DNA of 64,000 nucleotides from a bacterium (lineage in GTDB: Bacteria; Campylobacterota; Campylobacteria; Campylobacterales; Sulfurimonadaceae): contig JAHJEG010000005.1 of assembly GCA_018825665.1 (NCBI GenBank), positions 1-64,000 of the forward strand, written 5' to 3'. Positions 6,775-15,850 of this stretch are shown here, piece by piece (the first letter of the stretch is position 1; each line of letters starts with the position of its first letter). A model generated the notes under the pieces. That model was not told the origin of the DNA, did no database searches, and was given only the letters and a program-made list of their open reading frames with translations. Made by a program: the position numbers and the translations under genes.

Positions 6775-9255
6775 CTAGAGCGCGGGCATGGATACCATAT
6801 CATTTCCCGTATCCATAGAGGCTGAACGTGTATCGACATTTTCAAAGACCGTCTCATAGGCAGGTGCATGTTTTGGAGCATCGACAAAACGGGTAAGCTT
6901 TTTCTGAAAAACAAGTTTTACATGACCTGTAGGGCCGTTTCTTTGCTTGCCTATAATAATCTCTGCGTCTTCTTCTTCTTTTTCTATGTAGCTTGAGACA
7001 AACTCTTTGCCCTCGGCTTTGGCGGCTTTTTCACGCTCTTTTTCCTCTTTATAAAGATAAACATCGTCTCTGTAAACAAAAAGGATAATGTCGGCATCCT
7101 GCTCAATAGAACCAGACTCACGGATATCGCTTAGCATCGGACGTTTATCGTTTCTGCTCTCTAGTCCGCGGTTGAGCTGAGAGAGTGCGACTATAGGCAT
7201 ATTGAGCTCACGTGCAAGCATCTTAAGTCCGCGTGACATCTCCGAAACCTGCAGGTGTCTGTCCTGATTACCCACACCGCTCATAATCTGAAGGTAGTCG
7301 ATAACGGCTATCTCAATCTCCGGATGCTGGTTTTTGAGCTTTCTTAGTTTGGAGCGGAGCTGATTTATATTCACGCTTCCTGCATCGTCCACAAAGAGTT
7401 TGGCCGTATTCATCTTGTCAATCGCATTATTGAGGTTGGACCATTGGTCATCGTTCATATCGCCGACACGAAGCTTTTGAAGAGGTATGGATGTTTGTAT
7501 GCTCAGCATCCTGAGCATCAACTGTTCAGCCGGCATTTCCAGAGAAAAGAATGCGACACCTTTGCCCTGTGTTATAAGATTGTTGACGGTATTCAAAATA
7601 AAAGAGGTGTTGTGTGTAACAGTCATATCTTCAAGTAAAAACAGATGATTGCCGTCTATTGTAAAGCCATAATAATCATCGACCTTGTCATACTCAACTT
7701 TGATACCGGTATGTTTTATATCTCTTGGAGCTTTTAATTTTCTGGCTTTTTTTCTTTTGATTTTTGTAGGAATAGAATCTAAATCACCAACGATTTTTAG
7801 CCTATATACATCACATTCGTAGTTGATTTTCTTTATTTTTGCTTTTTTTACTTTAAGTGACACTCCAAAGCCTAAAGAATCCGCTAAAAATTTAATTTGC
7901 TTTGTAAGCTTCTCATCTTTTTGCACTATCTCAAACACATTAAACTTTTCATCATAGTAGCCATCACTGTCAAGCAGTCCTGCTAAAAGTTGGAGTCTGT
8001 TTCGGCGAGAGTTTTGTATATAAGAGTGCGGGATGTGTTTGTTGTCTAAAACCCCAAGTTTTCTCATTCTGGTTTGAAGAGAGTTGTCATCTTTGTAATA
8101 ACCGCCTCTTTGTCCGCTAGTGATGCTGTGCATAGGACATTTATCTTCATTTTTAGACTTTGTTACTTGAAGATTTAGCTCTTTTGCATAAGAGTTTAAA
8201 TAATCAACCACTTCTATATCCTGTGATGCTATGGAGATATTTGAACAAGTACCGTCACCTAGCCAAATACCAAGAAAATAAGGGTCGATTTCGAGATGTT
8301 GCTCTAAAAAATCTATACCGACTTTATAGCCTTTGTAGTTTGAGTGAAATTTGTCAGATTTTTTATTGTACTCTTTAACTGATATATTTAGTACATCTCC
8401 ATGCTTATGTTTGTCCTCGTTTCGTGAGCGTTTTAGTGAGAGTATATGTGATTCATTAACACGGTAATCAATCCCTTTGTTTTGGCGTACCCAATACATC
8501 TTTTCTCGTCCGCGAGCCAGTGAGAGAACATTGCGGGGTGTTGAATCATCACCCATAAGTTGGTCGCCAACCTCTACATCTTCAACATTTTTCATGGTTC
8601 CGTCAAACATAACTACTTTTGTGCCGCGACCTAAACATTTCCCCATCGCAGGCCTAGCCGCGATAATCACCAGGTCACCTTTTCCAAAACCCGTCGTCAT
8701 CTTGTTGAGTTCGTGAAAACCGGTATCGACTCCGACAAGTACGCTGTTTCCGCGTGCTTTCATCTCTTTGATGTATTCCATGGTGTCAAAGGTCATGGTT
8801 GGAGAATCTTTGAAATCGCTTGTCTGGTTATTCTGCGTAATCTCGTAGAGCTTCTTTTCCACAATATCGATGACATCGGCACTTGGCAGTTCCTCTTCGA
8901 CCGTGACTCTTTTTATCTCTGTCGTGAGGGTTAAGAGATGGCGTTTGAGCGATTTGTCTTTTATCTCGTTGACATAGGCTTTTGTGTTTGAGATAGGATT
9001 GGCGGAGAGGATCTCGAGCATGATCTGCTCATCAAACTTCTTCATCTTAAGAAGTTCTTTTTTTATGAACTCTTCATCAATAGGCTCATCTTTTTGCAAA
9101 AGTGTAAGCATAGAGGCAAAAATATCCTGATGCGCAGGCAGATAAAAATCATCTTTTTTCAGAGTGCTGCTCAGTTCGTCAAACTGTCCGGGTTCGAATA
9201 CGATTGAGCTTAGGATGCTTCTCTCAAAGGCCAGATTATATAGATTATCCTGCAC
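6775..9255 (-). CDS. dnaB: Replicative DNA helicase DnaB interrupted by an intein
   Basis: An 826-residue precursor: N-extein residues 1-206, intein 207-549, C-extein 550-826, giving a 483-residue mature helicase. The N-terminal domain (FERSILSSIVF) and RecA-like motor domain are complete. The intein splits Walker A between AARPAMGK and TSF, so ATP binding requires splicing. Later motifs are intact: FFSLEMP, AVIDYLQIM (Walker B) and RESGSIEQDAD, the last being another known intein site that is empty here. The GTG start overlaps the ispG stop by one base. comEC follows immediately. Confidence 0.95.
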   Translation of the reverse strand: MQDNLYNLAFERSILSSIVFEPGQFDELSSTLKKDDFYLPAHQDIFASMLTLLQKDEPIDEEFIKKELLKMKKFDEQIMLEILSANPISNTKAYVNEIKDKSLKRHLLTLTTEIKRVTVEEELPSADVIDIVEKKLYEITQNNQTSDFKDSPTMTFDTMEYIKEMKARGNSVLVGVDTGFHELNKMTTGFGKGDLVIIAARPAMGKCLGRGTKVVMFDGTMKNVEDVEVGDQLMGDDSTPRNVLSLARGREKMYWVRQNKGIDYRVNESHILSLKRSRNEDKHKHGDVLNISVKEYNKKSDKFHSNYKGYKVGIDFLEQHLEIDPYFLGIWLGDGTCSNISIASQDIEVVDYLNSYAKELNLQVTKSKNEDKCPMHSITSGQRGGYYKDDNSLQTRMRKLGVLDNKHIPHSYIQNSRRNRLQLLAGLLDSDGYYDEKFNVFEIVQKDEKLTKQIKFLADSLGFGVSLKVKKAKIKKINYECDVYRLKIVGDLDSIPTKIKRKKARKLKAPRDIKHTGIKVEYDKVDDYYGFTIDGNHLFLLEDMTVTHNTSFILNTVNNLITQGKGVAFFSLEMPAEQLMLRMLSIQTSIPLQKLRVGDMNDDQWSNLNNAIDKMNTAKLFVDDAGSVNINQLRSKLRKLKNQHPEIEIAVIDYLQIMSGVGNQDRHLQVSEMSRGLKMLARELNMPIVALSQLNRGLESRNDKRPMLSDIRESGSIEQDADIILFVYRDDVYLYKEEKEREKAAKAEGKEFVSSYIEKEEEDAEIIIGKQRNGPTGHVKLVFQKKLTRFVDAPKHAPAYETVFENVDTRSASMDTGNDMVSMPAL
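7609..8637 (-). mobile_element. DnaB P-loop intein with LAGLIDADG homing endonuclease domain
   Basis: A 343-residue protein-splicing element in frame within dnaB. It begins with Cys1 (CLGRGTKVVMFDG) and ends with TVTHN, followed by extein Thr +1. The block B-like motif is NESHILSL. Two DOD endonuclease motifs are visible: FLGIWLGDG (intein residues about 121-129) and LLAGLLDSDGYYD (about 217-229), each with an acidic residue, so the endonuclease may be active. The region lacks the dispersed CCACATGCC motif. The insertion point, directly after the P-loop Lys, corresponds to the P-loop dnaB intein site known from mycobacteria. Confidence 0.95.
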
Positions 9256-10316
9256 TATTTGCTCTCTTTTGACATTTTTTCAACTTCGCTAACAAACCTG
9301 TCTACAAGTTCACTCTCATTCAGGTTGGCGACAACTTCGCCTTTAACCATCACAAGACCTTTGCCTTTTCCGTAGGCTATGGCAACATCGGCATGCGCGG
9401 CTTCTCCAATGGCATTGACCACACACCCCATTACAGAGACGTTCAAAGGAGTCTTTATATGTGCTGTGCGTTTTTCTATCTCGCTCACTGCACTTACCAA
9501 ATCTGCTTCGATTCTTCCGCAGGTAGGACAGGAGATGATGTTGAGTCCCTCGGGCATAGCTCCGCTGTCTTTTAAAATGGCGCGGGCTACGTTTATCTCT
9601 TCTTCAAGTTCGCCCGTAATAGATACGCGCATGGTATCGCCGATACCATCAAGCAAAAGTGCGCCAAGACCTATAGAGCTTTTTACGGTCGCATGAAAGA
9701 GTGTTCCGGCTTCAGTAACTCCCAGATGAAAAGGGTAGTCGTTTTTTGGACGAAGCATTCTGTAGGCCGCAACTGTCCTTTGGACGTCAGAGGCTTTGAG
9801 AGATATCTTTATATCACTGAATCCCAGGTCTTCGAGATATTTTATATTATACTCGGCAGAAGCTACCATCCCCTCTGCGGTTTGGCCGTATTTGTCTAAG
9901 AACGGTTTTTCAAGACTTCCGGCATTTACACCGATTCTAATGGGAATATTACGCGCATGACAGGCCTTTACAACCTCTGCCACTTTCTCTTTTGAACCGA
10001 TGTTGCCCGGATTGATACGGATACAATCCACAACTTCAGCAGCTATGAGGGCCAGCTTGTGATTGAAATGGATATCTGCAACCAGAGGCAGGGCTATCTG
10101 TTCTTTTATCGATTTGAGCGCAAGTGCGTCTTGCATATCGGGAACGGCAACGCGAACGATGTCGCAACCGGCAAAATGAAGTCTGTTTATCTGTGCGACC
10201 GTCTCTGCAACGTCCGCTGTCTGGGAGTAGGTCATAGACTGCGTGCTTATAGGAGCATCACCGCCGATGGCAACATTTCCGACATATATTTTTTTAGTAG
10301 GGATTCTTTTTATCAT
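9255..10316 (-). CDS. ispG: 4-hydroxy-3-methylbut-2-enyl diphosphate synthase IspG
   Basis: A 353-residue 4Fe-4S enzyme of the MEP isoprenoid pathway, converting MEcPP to HMBPP. Signatures include [30 protein letters not shown] and FHLGVTEAG. Iron-sulphur cysteines are in SCPTCGR and SVMGC. It is the bacterial short form with TIM barrel and reductase-like domain. No Shine-Dalgarno precedes the ATG; instead a -10-like TAAAAT lies seven bases upstream, suggesting a leaderless message. Its stop overlaps the dnaB start. Confidence 0.96.
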   Translation of the reverse strand: MIKRIPTKKIYVGNVAIGGDAPISTQSMTYSQTADVAETVAQINRLHFAGCDIVRVAVPDMQDALALKSIKEQIALPLVADIHFNHKLALIAAEVVDCIRINPGNIGSKEKVAEVVKACHARNIPIRIGVNAGSLEKPFLDKYGQTAEGMVASAEYNIKYLEDLGFSDIKISLKASDVQRTVAAYRMLRPKNDYPFHLGVTEAGTLFHATVKSSIGLGALLLDGIGDTMRVSITGELEEEINVARAILKDSGAMPEGLNIISCPTCGRIEADLVSAVSEIEKRTAHIKTPLNVSVMGCVVNAIGEAAHADVAIAYGKGKGLVMVKGEVVANLNESELVDRFVSEVEKMSKESK

Positions 10317-10323
10317 AGGAGAG

Positions 10324-10329
10324 ATTTTA
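10324..10329 (-). promoter_or_regulatory. -10 element for probable leaderless ispG mRNA
   Basis: On the minus strand TAAAAT is followed by seven bases and then the ispG ATG (10316), so transcription would begin at or next to the start codon. No purine-rich ribosome site is present between them. Confidence 0.5.
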
Positions 10330-10384
10330 TCTTTTTTGGGATAAAAATGTGCTTTATAGATTTTTTACTCCAAGAAAGATAAGC

Positions 10385-10423
10385 TTTATTTCCACATGCC
10401 GCGCTTTGGCATGTGGAAATAAA
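10385..10423. repeat. Perfect inverted pair of the TTCCACATGCC motif
   Basis: The left arm (10385-10400) and right arm (10408-10423) are exact reverse complements over 16 bases around a 7-base loop. Both arms contain TTCCACATGCC. The element lies just beyond the 3' end of the TonB receptor gene and upstream of ispG. The stem is flanked by A runs rather than a T tract on either transcript, so it is not a canonical intrinsic terminator, though it could still slow polymerase. Confidence 0.9.
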
Positions 10424-10436
10424 AAGCGAACGGTTT

Positions 10437-12404
10437 TTAGAATTTAAAATCCAGGTTTGTATATACATATCTTCCGGGTTCATTCAGAAGCATTGTGTCC
10501 GTACCTGCACTTAGGAGGATTAAATCCACATACGTGTTGGATTGCGCATAGGTCTCGTCTAAAAGATTATTTACGCCAAGGGTAAAGAAAATATTTTTGT
10601 TTACAGCGTGTTTTACTTTTGCATTGATGATTCCCCATGCTCCAAGCTCCTGCTCGCCGTTGTCCGCATCATAGTCGCTCCATTTGCTAGAGAGCAGAGT
10701 CTCAACTGTTGCGATACTCTCATTTTTGTACTCATAGTTAAGAGCCAAATTTCCTCTTAGCGGAGCCATATCTGCGAGGTCTTTATCTGTCTGACCTGCA
10801 AGCGCCTCATCTTTTTGCCCTTTTTTATACGAAGCACCCATATCAAGCGTGATATCATCCGTAGCATATACCGAAGAGCTCAGCTCTGCACCGTAAACTT
10901 TTGCATCGATATTTTGAAAAGTGGAACCTTTTTGCAAATAGATATAATCTTTTAATACGGAGTAAAATGCTTTGATCTTAAACTTCATAGAATCGTTGTT
11001 AAGCTCATATCCCAAGTCCACTTCACGGTTTGTCGTCTGCTCAAGGTTTTCATTTGCCGTAGGAGCCAAATACAACTCTCTGGCATCAGGAACACGTGAA
11101 GCCTGGCCTACGCCTAAAAAGATTTTATTCTCTTTATTGAGGTTATAGGATGTCATCAGGTTTGCGTTTAGGGCATTGTAATCGTTTGATTTGTATGTGA
11201 GAGTAGAAGTGTTGTCGGGGTTCACATGTGTCGCATCATATCTGGAACCAATCTCAACACTAAGGTCTCCAAAAGATTTTTCAAGTTTTGCAAAGAGCGC
11301 TCTGTTGTCCGTAGTTGTGTGTGTCAGCATCAAAGAAGAAGGTCCATCTATCCCTGAGAGCACGTCTGTTGCGAATTTTTCACCCTCCCACGTTCTTCTG
11401 CTTCCATCCAGACCTACTAAAAGTTTGTAAGAGTTTAAATCAAATTTGTTCTTTAGTTTAACTCCCTGCATCGTCGTCTGGAGCTGTGCTGTCATATATG
11501 TTGTCGCACCCGACATCCTGAATTTTGTATCCATAGGATGGTCAACGTCAGAGTAGTAGTATTGCAGGTTTATGTTCTTGTACTCATCGCTGATATCTTT
11601 TATATCATAGGCAATGCTGTAAATATTTGAATAGTCGTAGGCAGCATCCATTTTTGAGTTTGGATATAAGACATCATCACTTTTGTTTTTTGTGACGCTG
11701 AGCTGAAGCTCCTGCTCATCGGTTACATTCACATACATTTTTGCCATAACGCTTTTTTTCTTGTACGCCTGCATCTCTTCATACTGCGGCTGGTATTGTG
11801 CCATTCCCGATAGAGGATTGTTTGCAACCTGTTCGGCCAGAGTATCGCCGTTACCGTCTTTGTACTGGCCGCTTGCTTCACTCGAACCGCTTATCAAGAC
11901 TCTTATGGTATCGTTACCGCCGCTGAGAGTAGCCCCGATTTTTGTATATCTCCAGCTTCCTAAGCCGAAGTTTATCTCACCGTGTACATCTTTTTTAGGC
12001 TTCTTTGTCGTTATTTTAAGCCCGCCGCTCATTGTTCCAAAAGTTTCCACATCATAAGGACCTTCGATAACTTTTATCTCATCGATCTGATTTGCGAGTA
12101 TATGCGAAACAGGAGGATCCATTCTGTTTGGACATGCTCCGCATACTTTAGTGCCGTCAACTTCTACAGAGATATTATCTCTTTTTTGTCCGCGGATATA
12201 AATATCGTTTGCTATGCCGCTTCGGCGGTTCATGTCTATACTCGGCACGCTTTTGCTGAGTGCGTCCGAAAGGTCGGCAGATACCTGTGCGTTTTGGCTT
12301 ACTTCTTTGAGTACGGTTGATTCCACGCTGATTGTTGAGAGTTCAACTTCGTTTGCGTAGAGACTTGAGAGTGCTATAAGAGAGAGTGGGATGATTTTTT
12401 TCAT
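10437..12404 (-). CDS. TonB-dependent outer-membrane receptor, OprC/NosA-like (copper)
   Basis: A 655-residue TonB-dependent receptor with signal peptide (residues 1-17), plug domain and beta barrel ending in the aromatic YTNLDFKF. The plug contains C91-PNR-M95 within GACPNRMDPP, and the barrel has H289-P-M291. Together these reproduce the CxxxM and HxM motifs that bind copper in Pseudomonas OprC and resemble NosA. Copper uptake, perhaps to supply copper enzymes such as nitrous oxide reductase, is inferred. It is a single gene followed by the inverted motif pair at 10385-10423. No tonB/exbBD is nearby. Confidence 0.85.
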   Translation of the reverse strand: MKKIIPLSLIALSSLYANEVELSTISVESTVLKEVSQNAQVSADLSDALSKSVPSIDMNRRSGIANDIYIRGQKRDNISVEVDGTKVCGACPNRMDPPVSHILANQIDEIKVIEGPYDVETFGTMSGGLKITTKKPKKDVHGEINFGLGSWRYTKIGATLSGGNDTIRVLISGSSEASGQYKDGNGDTLAEQVANNPLSGMAQYQPQYEEMQAYKKKSVMAKMYVNVTDEQELQLSVTKNKSDDVLYPNSKMDAAYDYSNIYSIAYDIKDISDEYKNINLQYYYSDVDHPMDTKFRMSGATTYMTAQLQTTMQGVKLKNKFDLNSYKLLVGLDGSRRTWEGEKFATDVLSGIDGPSSLMLTHTTTDNRALFAKLEKSFGDLSVEIGSRYDATHVNPDNTSTLTYKSNDYNALNANLMTSYNLNKENKIFLGVGQASRVPDARELYLAPTANENLEQTTNREVDLGYELNNDSMKFKIKAFYSVLKDYIYLQKGSTFQNIDAKVYGAELSSSVYATDDITLDMGASYKKGQKDEALAGQTDKDLADMAPLRGNLALNYEYKNESIATVETLLSSKWSDYDADNGEQELGAWGIINAKVKHAVNKNIFFTLGVNNLLDETYAQSNTYVDLILLSAGTDTMLLNEPGRYVYTNLDFKF

Positions 12405-12484
12405 TGTGTTTCACCTTTTAAATTCTTGTGCCTATAATATGAAATAAGTGTTACAAAAGTATTAATTTTAGGAGAAAACTGTGC

Positions 12485-12490
12485 TAAAAT
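12485..12490 (+). promoter_or_regulatory. Extended -10 element before the 46-residue membrane ORF
   Basis: TGCTAAAAT ends six bases before ATG 12497, the same spacing as at alr and two other + strand genes here, consistent with leaderless transcription. Confidence 0.4.
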
Positions 12491-12496
12491 TTCGCT

Positions 12497-12637
12497 ATGA
12501 GTAAAATTGAAAAGATAAAAAAAATCATACTGATAGCTTTAGGCTTTGGACTTTCCACCTATTTGATAATAAACGGAATGGCCATTTTGGACAAAAAAGA
12601 GGAGAACAACAGTACAAAAAGTGTAGAGCTTAAATAA
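12497..12637 (+). CDS. Small single-span membrane protein (46 residues), unknown
   Basis: A 46-codon frame with a basic N-terminus (MSKIEKIKK), one hydrophobic segment (about residues 9-24) and a charged polar tail. A TGCTAAAAT -10 lies directly upstream. The 3' end overlaps the convergent agmatine deiminase gene by 8 bases. Supporting evidence is the promoter-like spacing and the typical topology; no family is recognised and it could be a chance frame. Confidence 0.4.
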   Translation: MSKIEKIKKIILIALGFGLSTYLIINGMAILDKKEENNSTKSVELK

Positions 12638-13625
12638 TCTCTACGCCTTTTGCAAAATTCATAGTCACACAGTGAAGGGAACCGTGTTGGCGTATTAAAA
12701 CACAACAGTCTACCCCTACGACATCCAGCTCTTTAAAACTCTTTCTAAAAATATCCAGAGCTTCCTCATCCTGAGGAACATTATACGTCGGTACGATAAC
12801 CGCACCGTTTACAAAAAGAAAATTCGCATACGTCGCAGGGATTCGCTCCCCATCATAATAGACGGGCTGGGTCATAGGAAGCGCAATGAGTTTGAACCCG
12901 TGTGATTTTTGCAAGCCACGGAGCTCCTCTTCCATAAGTTTGAGTTCTTTGTAATGCTCATCATCTTTGTCTTTGCACTGAACATACATAATGGTTTCTT
13001 TATCGATGAATCTGGCTAAAGTATCTATATGCGAATCCGTGTCATCACCCGCAAGATAGCCGTGGTTGAGGTACAAGACTTCAGTCGCGCCAAGTGTTTG
13101 GGAGAGTTTTTTTGTCACTCCCTCCTTGTCAAACGAAGCGTTGCGGTTTGTATTTAAAACACATTCCGAAGTTGTCAGGATAATTCCCTCTCCATTGCTC
13201 TCTACGCCGCCCCCTTCAAGGATAAAATCGATGCTCTCAAGAGGACGTGAATAATGGCTTCTTAGGGCTTTGCTCATAGCGTTATCCAAAGAAGCGTCAA
13301 ATTTTCCGCCCCAGCCCGTAAAAGTGAAATCTTGAAGTTTGATACCGCTTTCATCCTCGATGCATAAGGCGGAACAGTCCCTGGCCCAGGTATCGTTCGT
13401 CTGATACTCTGCAAAATAAAGATTGTCATTTTCGCTGAAATAGCTCTTGACGCTTTGGATATCATCACAAACGACGAAACACTTCTGATACTTGATAATC
13501 TCGTTGATTATATGTACAAAAGTTTCTTTTGCTTCGTCCAAATACTCCAGCCAATCGCTCTTGGCATGTGGAAATATAATCTGCGTAAAACTTTGTTCTT
13601 CAAACTCTGCAATGAACCTTCTCAT
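12630..13625 (-). CDS. aguA: Agmatine deiminase (PAD_porph family)
   Basis: A 331-residue guanidino-group hydrolase that converts agmatine to N-carbamoylputrescine and ammonia, a route to putrescine. Family motifs are visible: NDTWARD (substrate-binding Asp), LEGGGVESNGEG, DDTDSHIDT (catalytic His) and the C-terminal HGSLHCVTMN with the nucleophilic Cys. The ATG at 13625 is preceded by AAAGGA. Only 16 bases separate it from the divergent alr start, so each promoter must lie in the other gene's leader or coding sequence. Peptidyl-arginine deiminase relatives are possible, but length and motifs favour agmatine deiminase. Confidence 0.88.
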   Translation of the reverse strand: MRRFIAEFEEQSFTQIIFPHAKSDWLEYLDEAKETFVHIINEIIKYQKCFVVCDDIQSVKSYFSENDNLYFAEYQTNDTWARDCSALCIEDESGIKLQDFTFTGWGGKFDASLDNAMSKALRSHYSRPLESIDFILEGGGVESNGEGIILTTSECVLNTNRNASFDKEGVTKKLSQTLGATEVLYLNHGYLAGDDTDSHIDTLARFIDKETIMYVQCKDKDDEHYKELKLMEEELRGLQKSHGFKLIALPMTQPVYYDGERIPATYANFLFVNGAVIVPTYNVPQDEEALDIFRKSFKELDVVGVDCCVLIRQHGSLHCVTMNFAKGVEII

Positions 13626-13629
13626 CTGG

Positions 13630-13635
13630 TATAAT
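13630..13635 (+). promoter_or_regulatory. Extended -10 element for leaderless alr
   Basis: TGGTATAAT ends six bases before ATG 13642. The same bases, read on the other strand, provide the AAAGGA ribosome site of the divergent agmatine deiminase gene. Confidence 0.6.
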
Positions 13636-13641
13636 TCCTTT

Positions 13642-14667
13642 ATGGCTTATATAACTTTGAATAAAAATAATTTTTTTAATAATCTTGACATTATCGCTAG
13701 ATTTACCAAAAGCGTAGATAAAATTGCGCTGGTTTTAAAAGATAATGCTTACGGGCACGGACTCGTGGAAATGGCTTCTTTGGCAAGTGCGTACGGAGTG
13801 AAAAAAGCCGTAGTACAAAAGACGCAAGAGGCAAAAAAGATAGAACAGTATTTTGATTATATTCTGGTCCTGGCGGATATTCCCTCTGCACATGAGAGTC
13901 CGAGTGGGAAAATACGCTATACGATCAATGATATAAACTCGATAGAGAAGTTTCCACATGCCAGCCTGGTAGAGCTCAAAGTCGATACGGGGATGCACCG
14001 AAACGGCATAGCCGTGGGTGAACTCCAGGAGGCCTTTAGCAGGATAAAAGAGCAGGGACTTGTGCTGGAAGCGGTTTTTACCCATCACAGAAGTGCAGAT
14101 GAACTCAGCAGCGAGTGGTTTTGGCAAAATGATATTTTTAAAAAGGTAAAAGAAGAGGCGCTGAAACTGGCATGTGGATTTGGTTTTGGTGCACTCAGGT
14201 TTCATTCGGCAAATTCTGCTTCGCTTTTTAGACATACCGATTTTAAAGAGGATATGGCAAGAATAGGAATCGCCGCTTATGGGTGCATGACTTTGCCAGC
14301 ATCTTTGCATGTAGAGGGTTTCAGGCCCGTTTTATCGGTTTATGCCAATAAAATCTCATCAAGGGCTCTCAAAGCCGGTCAGTGCGTCGGTTACGGCGGC
14401 ACTTTTGAAGCAAAAGAGGATTGTGTCGTCGCCAATTATGATTTTGGATACGGGGACGGATTCTTGAGAATATGCTCCAATAAGTACACTACCTCTTCGG
14501 GTAAAGAGCTTATCGGGAGAATCTCCATGGACAACAGCTCTTTTTTGTGTGAAGATGAGGAGATTCTTATATTCGATGATGCCTCAAAGCTGGCAGAATC
14601 TGCAAAAACCATAAGTTATGAGGTGCTTACATCTTTAAAAGCGGATATAAAAAGAGAGATACTCTAG
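13642..14667 (+). CDS. alr: Alanine racemase
   Basis: A 341-residue fold-type III PLP enzyme making D-alanine for peptidoglycan. The PLP lysine is in VLKDNAYGHG (about residues 31-40), and VDTGMHRNG and SANSAS follow. The C-terminal domain has the catalytic Tyr region (CVGYGGTF) and GRISMDN. The frame remains open upstream, but ATG 13642 is chosen because it begins the conserved MAYITLNKN and is placed one -10 spacing after TATAAT. Three motif-rich sites lie in this area (13563-13573, 13952-13962, 14169-14177). The 3' end overlaps the convergent small gene by 4 bases. Confidence 0.94.
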   Translation: MAYITLNKNNFFNNLDIIARFTKSVDKIALVLKDNAYGHGLVEMASLASAYGVKKAVVQKTQEAKKIEQYFDYILVLADIPSAHESPSGKIRYTINDINSIEKFPHASLVELKVDTGMHRNGIAVGELQEAFSRIKEQGLVLEAVFTHHRSADELSSEWFWQNDIFKKVKEEALKLACGFGFGALRFHSANSASLFRHTDFKEDMARIGIAAYGCMTLPASLHVEGFRPVLSVYANKISSRALKAGQCVGYGGTFEAKEDCVVANYDFGYGDGFLRICSNKYTTSSGKELIGRISMDNSSFLCEDEEILIFDDASKLAESAKTISYEVLTSLKADIKREIL

Positions 14668-15056
14668 GAGTTTATTTTTATAATCGCATTTGTAAAGATA
14701 ACCCCGTCAACCCCTAAAACAGCCAAATCTTCTATCTCGTCCTCATCTTTGATACTTACGAGTATCTTGGCATCAAAGAGATAGTTGTTTGCTATCTTTT
14801 GGGCAGTTGAGGCAAGCTCTCTTGGCACTACGATAAACGAGGCATTAAAAGAGGATGCATAGAGTATCTGGGTCACTTCTTTTACCTTCAGGGCAAATGG
14901 AACAGAGTTTTGATTGGCATGCGTGATGATATCGAGATTATCCTCTGTAAAAGGCAGGTAAATAACCGAAGAGGGAGGTGTGTTTTGTATCGAATCGATA
15001 TCTGCAATATGATAAAAATGGATACTCGGTATAAATCTGTGTCCGTAAATCAGCAT
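14664..15056 (-). CDS. Conserved hypothetical protein, 130 residues
   Basis: A 130-residue soluble protein starting MLIYGHRFIPS. The start at 15056 is preferred because its ATG overlaps the stop of the upstream gene (TAATG), like the other junctions in this operon. The ending (DLAVLGVDGVIFTNAI) and the early GHR recall the last strand and first motif of glycerophosphodiester phosphodiesterase barrels, but the chain is far too short for a full barrel and catalytic residues are not evident. I do not assign a function. It is the third gene of a run with rsmG. Confidence 0.75.
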   Translation of the reverse strand: MLIYGHRFIPSIHFYHIADIDSIQNTPPSSVIYLPFTEDNLDIITHANQNSVPFALKVKEVTQILYASSFNASFIVVPRELASTAQKIANNYLFDAKILVSIKDEDEIEDLAVLGVDGVIFTNAIIKINS

Positions 15057-15271
15057 TATCTTTTCTCCAAACACTCTTTTGAACAGTAGTATTTTCCATT
15101 GCTTAAAATAGAATCATCTATCTCGCTGTAGATTCCACATGCCGAGCATTCTATCATGTCGTTGCTTTGGAGTTTTGAATTATCCGCATCGTTTTTGAGA
15201 GGTTTTTTCTTTATAAATATAAAATAGACTATTGCGATTACGGCTATTACAAGTAAAAGTTTTAATATCAT
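15056..15271 (-). CDS. Small membrane-anchored zinc-ribbon-like protein (PP0621-like)
   Basis: A 71-residue protein: one N-terminal membrane helix (about residues 2-20), a basic cytoplasmic stretch (KKKPLK) and four cysteines arranged CSAC and CSKEC, expected to bind zinc. It resembles the PP0621 family of small proteins. Its ATG overlaps the rsmG stop and its own stop overlaps the next start, so it is translationally coupled in a three-gene operon. One copy of TTCCACATGCC (15133-15143) covers the region encoding the first cysteine pair. Confidence 0.8.
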   Translation of the reverse strand: MILKLLLVIAVIAIVYFIFIKKKPLKNDADNSKLQSNDMIECSACGIYSEIDDSILSNGKYYCSKECLEKR

Positions 15272-15849
15272 TATTCTTCTCCCAGAAGTAAGTAGTGTCT
15301 GTTTTTGGTTTGGATAATCTTGTGTTTCATGTTTTTATCCACTTCGTCATAAACCTTTTCACCCTTATAAAAAAGAAGCTTTGAGTTCTCATCACGAAAA
15401 TTTTCACTTAGTTTCAAGAGCATATTGGTATCGGTTACCGCTCTTGATGTTATAAGTTCAAAGATTTGCGGAGGCATCTCTTCGACTCTTTTTTTAATGA
15501 CCGTTACATTCTGAAGTCCCAAATCTGCTTTGATAAACTGCAAGAAGCTGGCCCGTTTTGCAAGCGGTTCTACCAAAGTCACCTGTGTCTGCGGAAGCGC
15601 CAATGCCAAAATCATACCAGGAAACCCGGCTCCTGTCCCTATATCCATAAGATTTTTTGTTTTTGGTAAAAAACTGACGGGAAAGACCGCATCGTATATA
15701 AATTCATTGATTGTCTTTTCATCTTTTGCACCGGTGAGATTGTGGATTTTATTCCATTTAAAAAGATGCTCTTTATATTTTTGTACATTATGAAAAAAGT
15801 TGTCCGGCAATGTAATATTGTCTTTGTTGAGTGTAGCTTTTAAATCCAC
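15271..15849 (-). CDS. rsmG: 16S rRNA m7G527 methyltransferase RsmG
   Basis: A 192-residue SAM-dependent methyltransferase (GidB) modifying G527 of 16S rRNA. The SAM site is [26 protein letters not shown] and ELITSRAV are family motifs. The start is a GTG with AAAGGA eight bases upstream, and that ribosome site is buried in a perfect 26-base palindrome (15851-15876). First gene of a tightly coupled three-gene operon. Confidence 0.94.
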   Translation of the reverse strand: MDLKATLNKDNITLPDNFFHNVQKYKEHLFKWNKIHNLTGAKDEKTINEFIYDAVFPVSFLPKTKNLMDIGTGAGFPGMILALALPQTQVTLVEPLAKRASFLQFIKADLGLQNVTVIKKRVEEMPPQIFELITSRAVTDTNMLLKLSENFRDENSKLLFYKGEKVYDEVDKNMKHKIIQTKNRHYLLLGEE

Positions 15850-15850
15850 T

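Noticed and set aside
11982-12320. 112-residue + strand frame antisense to the TonB receptor
   Set aside because: Shadow of the plug domain coding sequence; composition is not protein-like.
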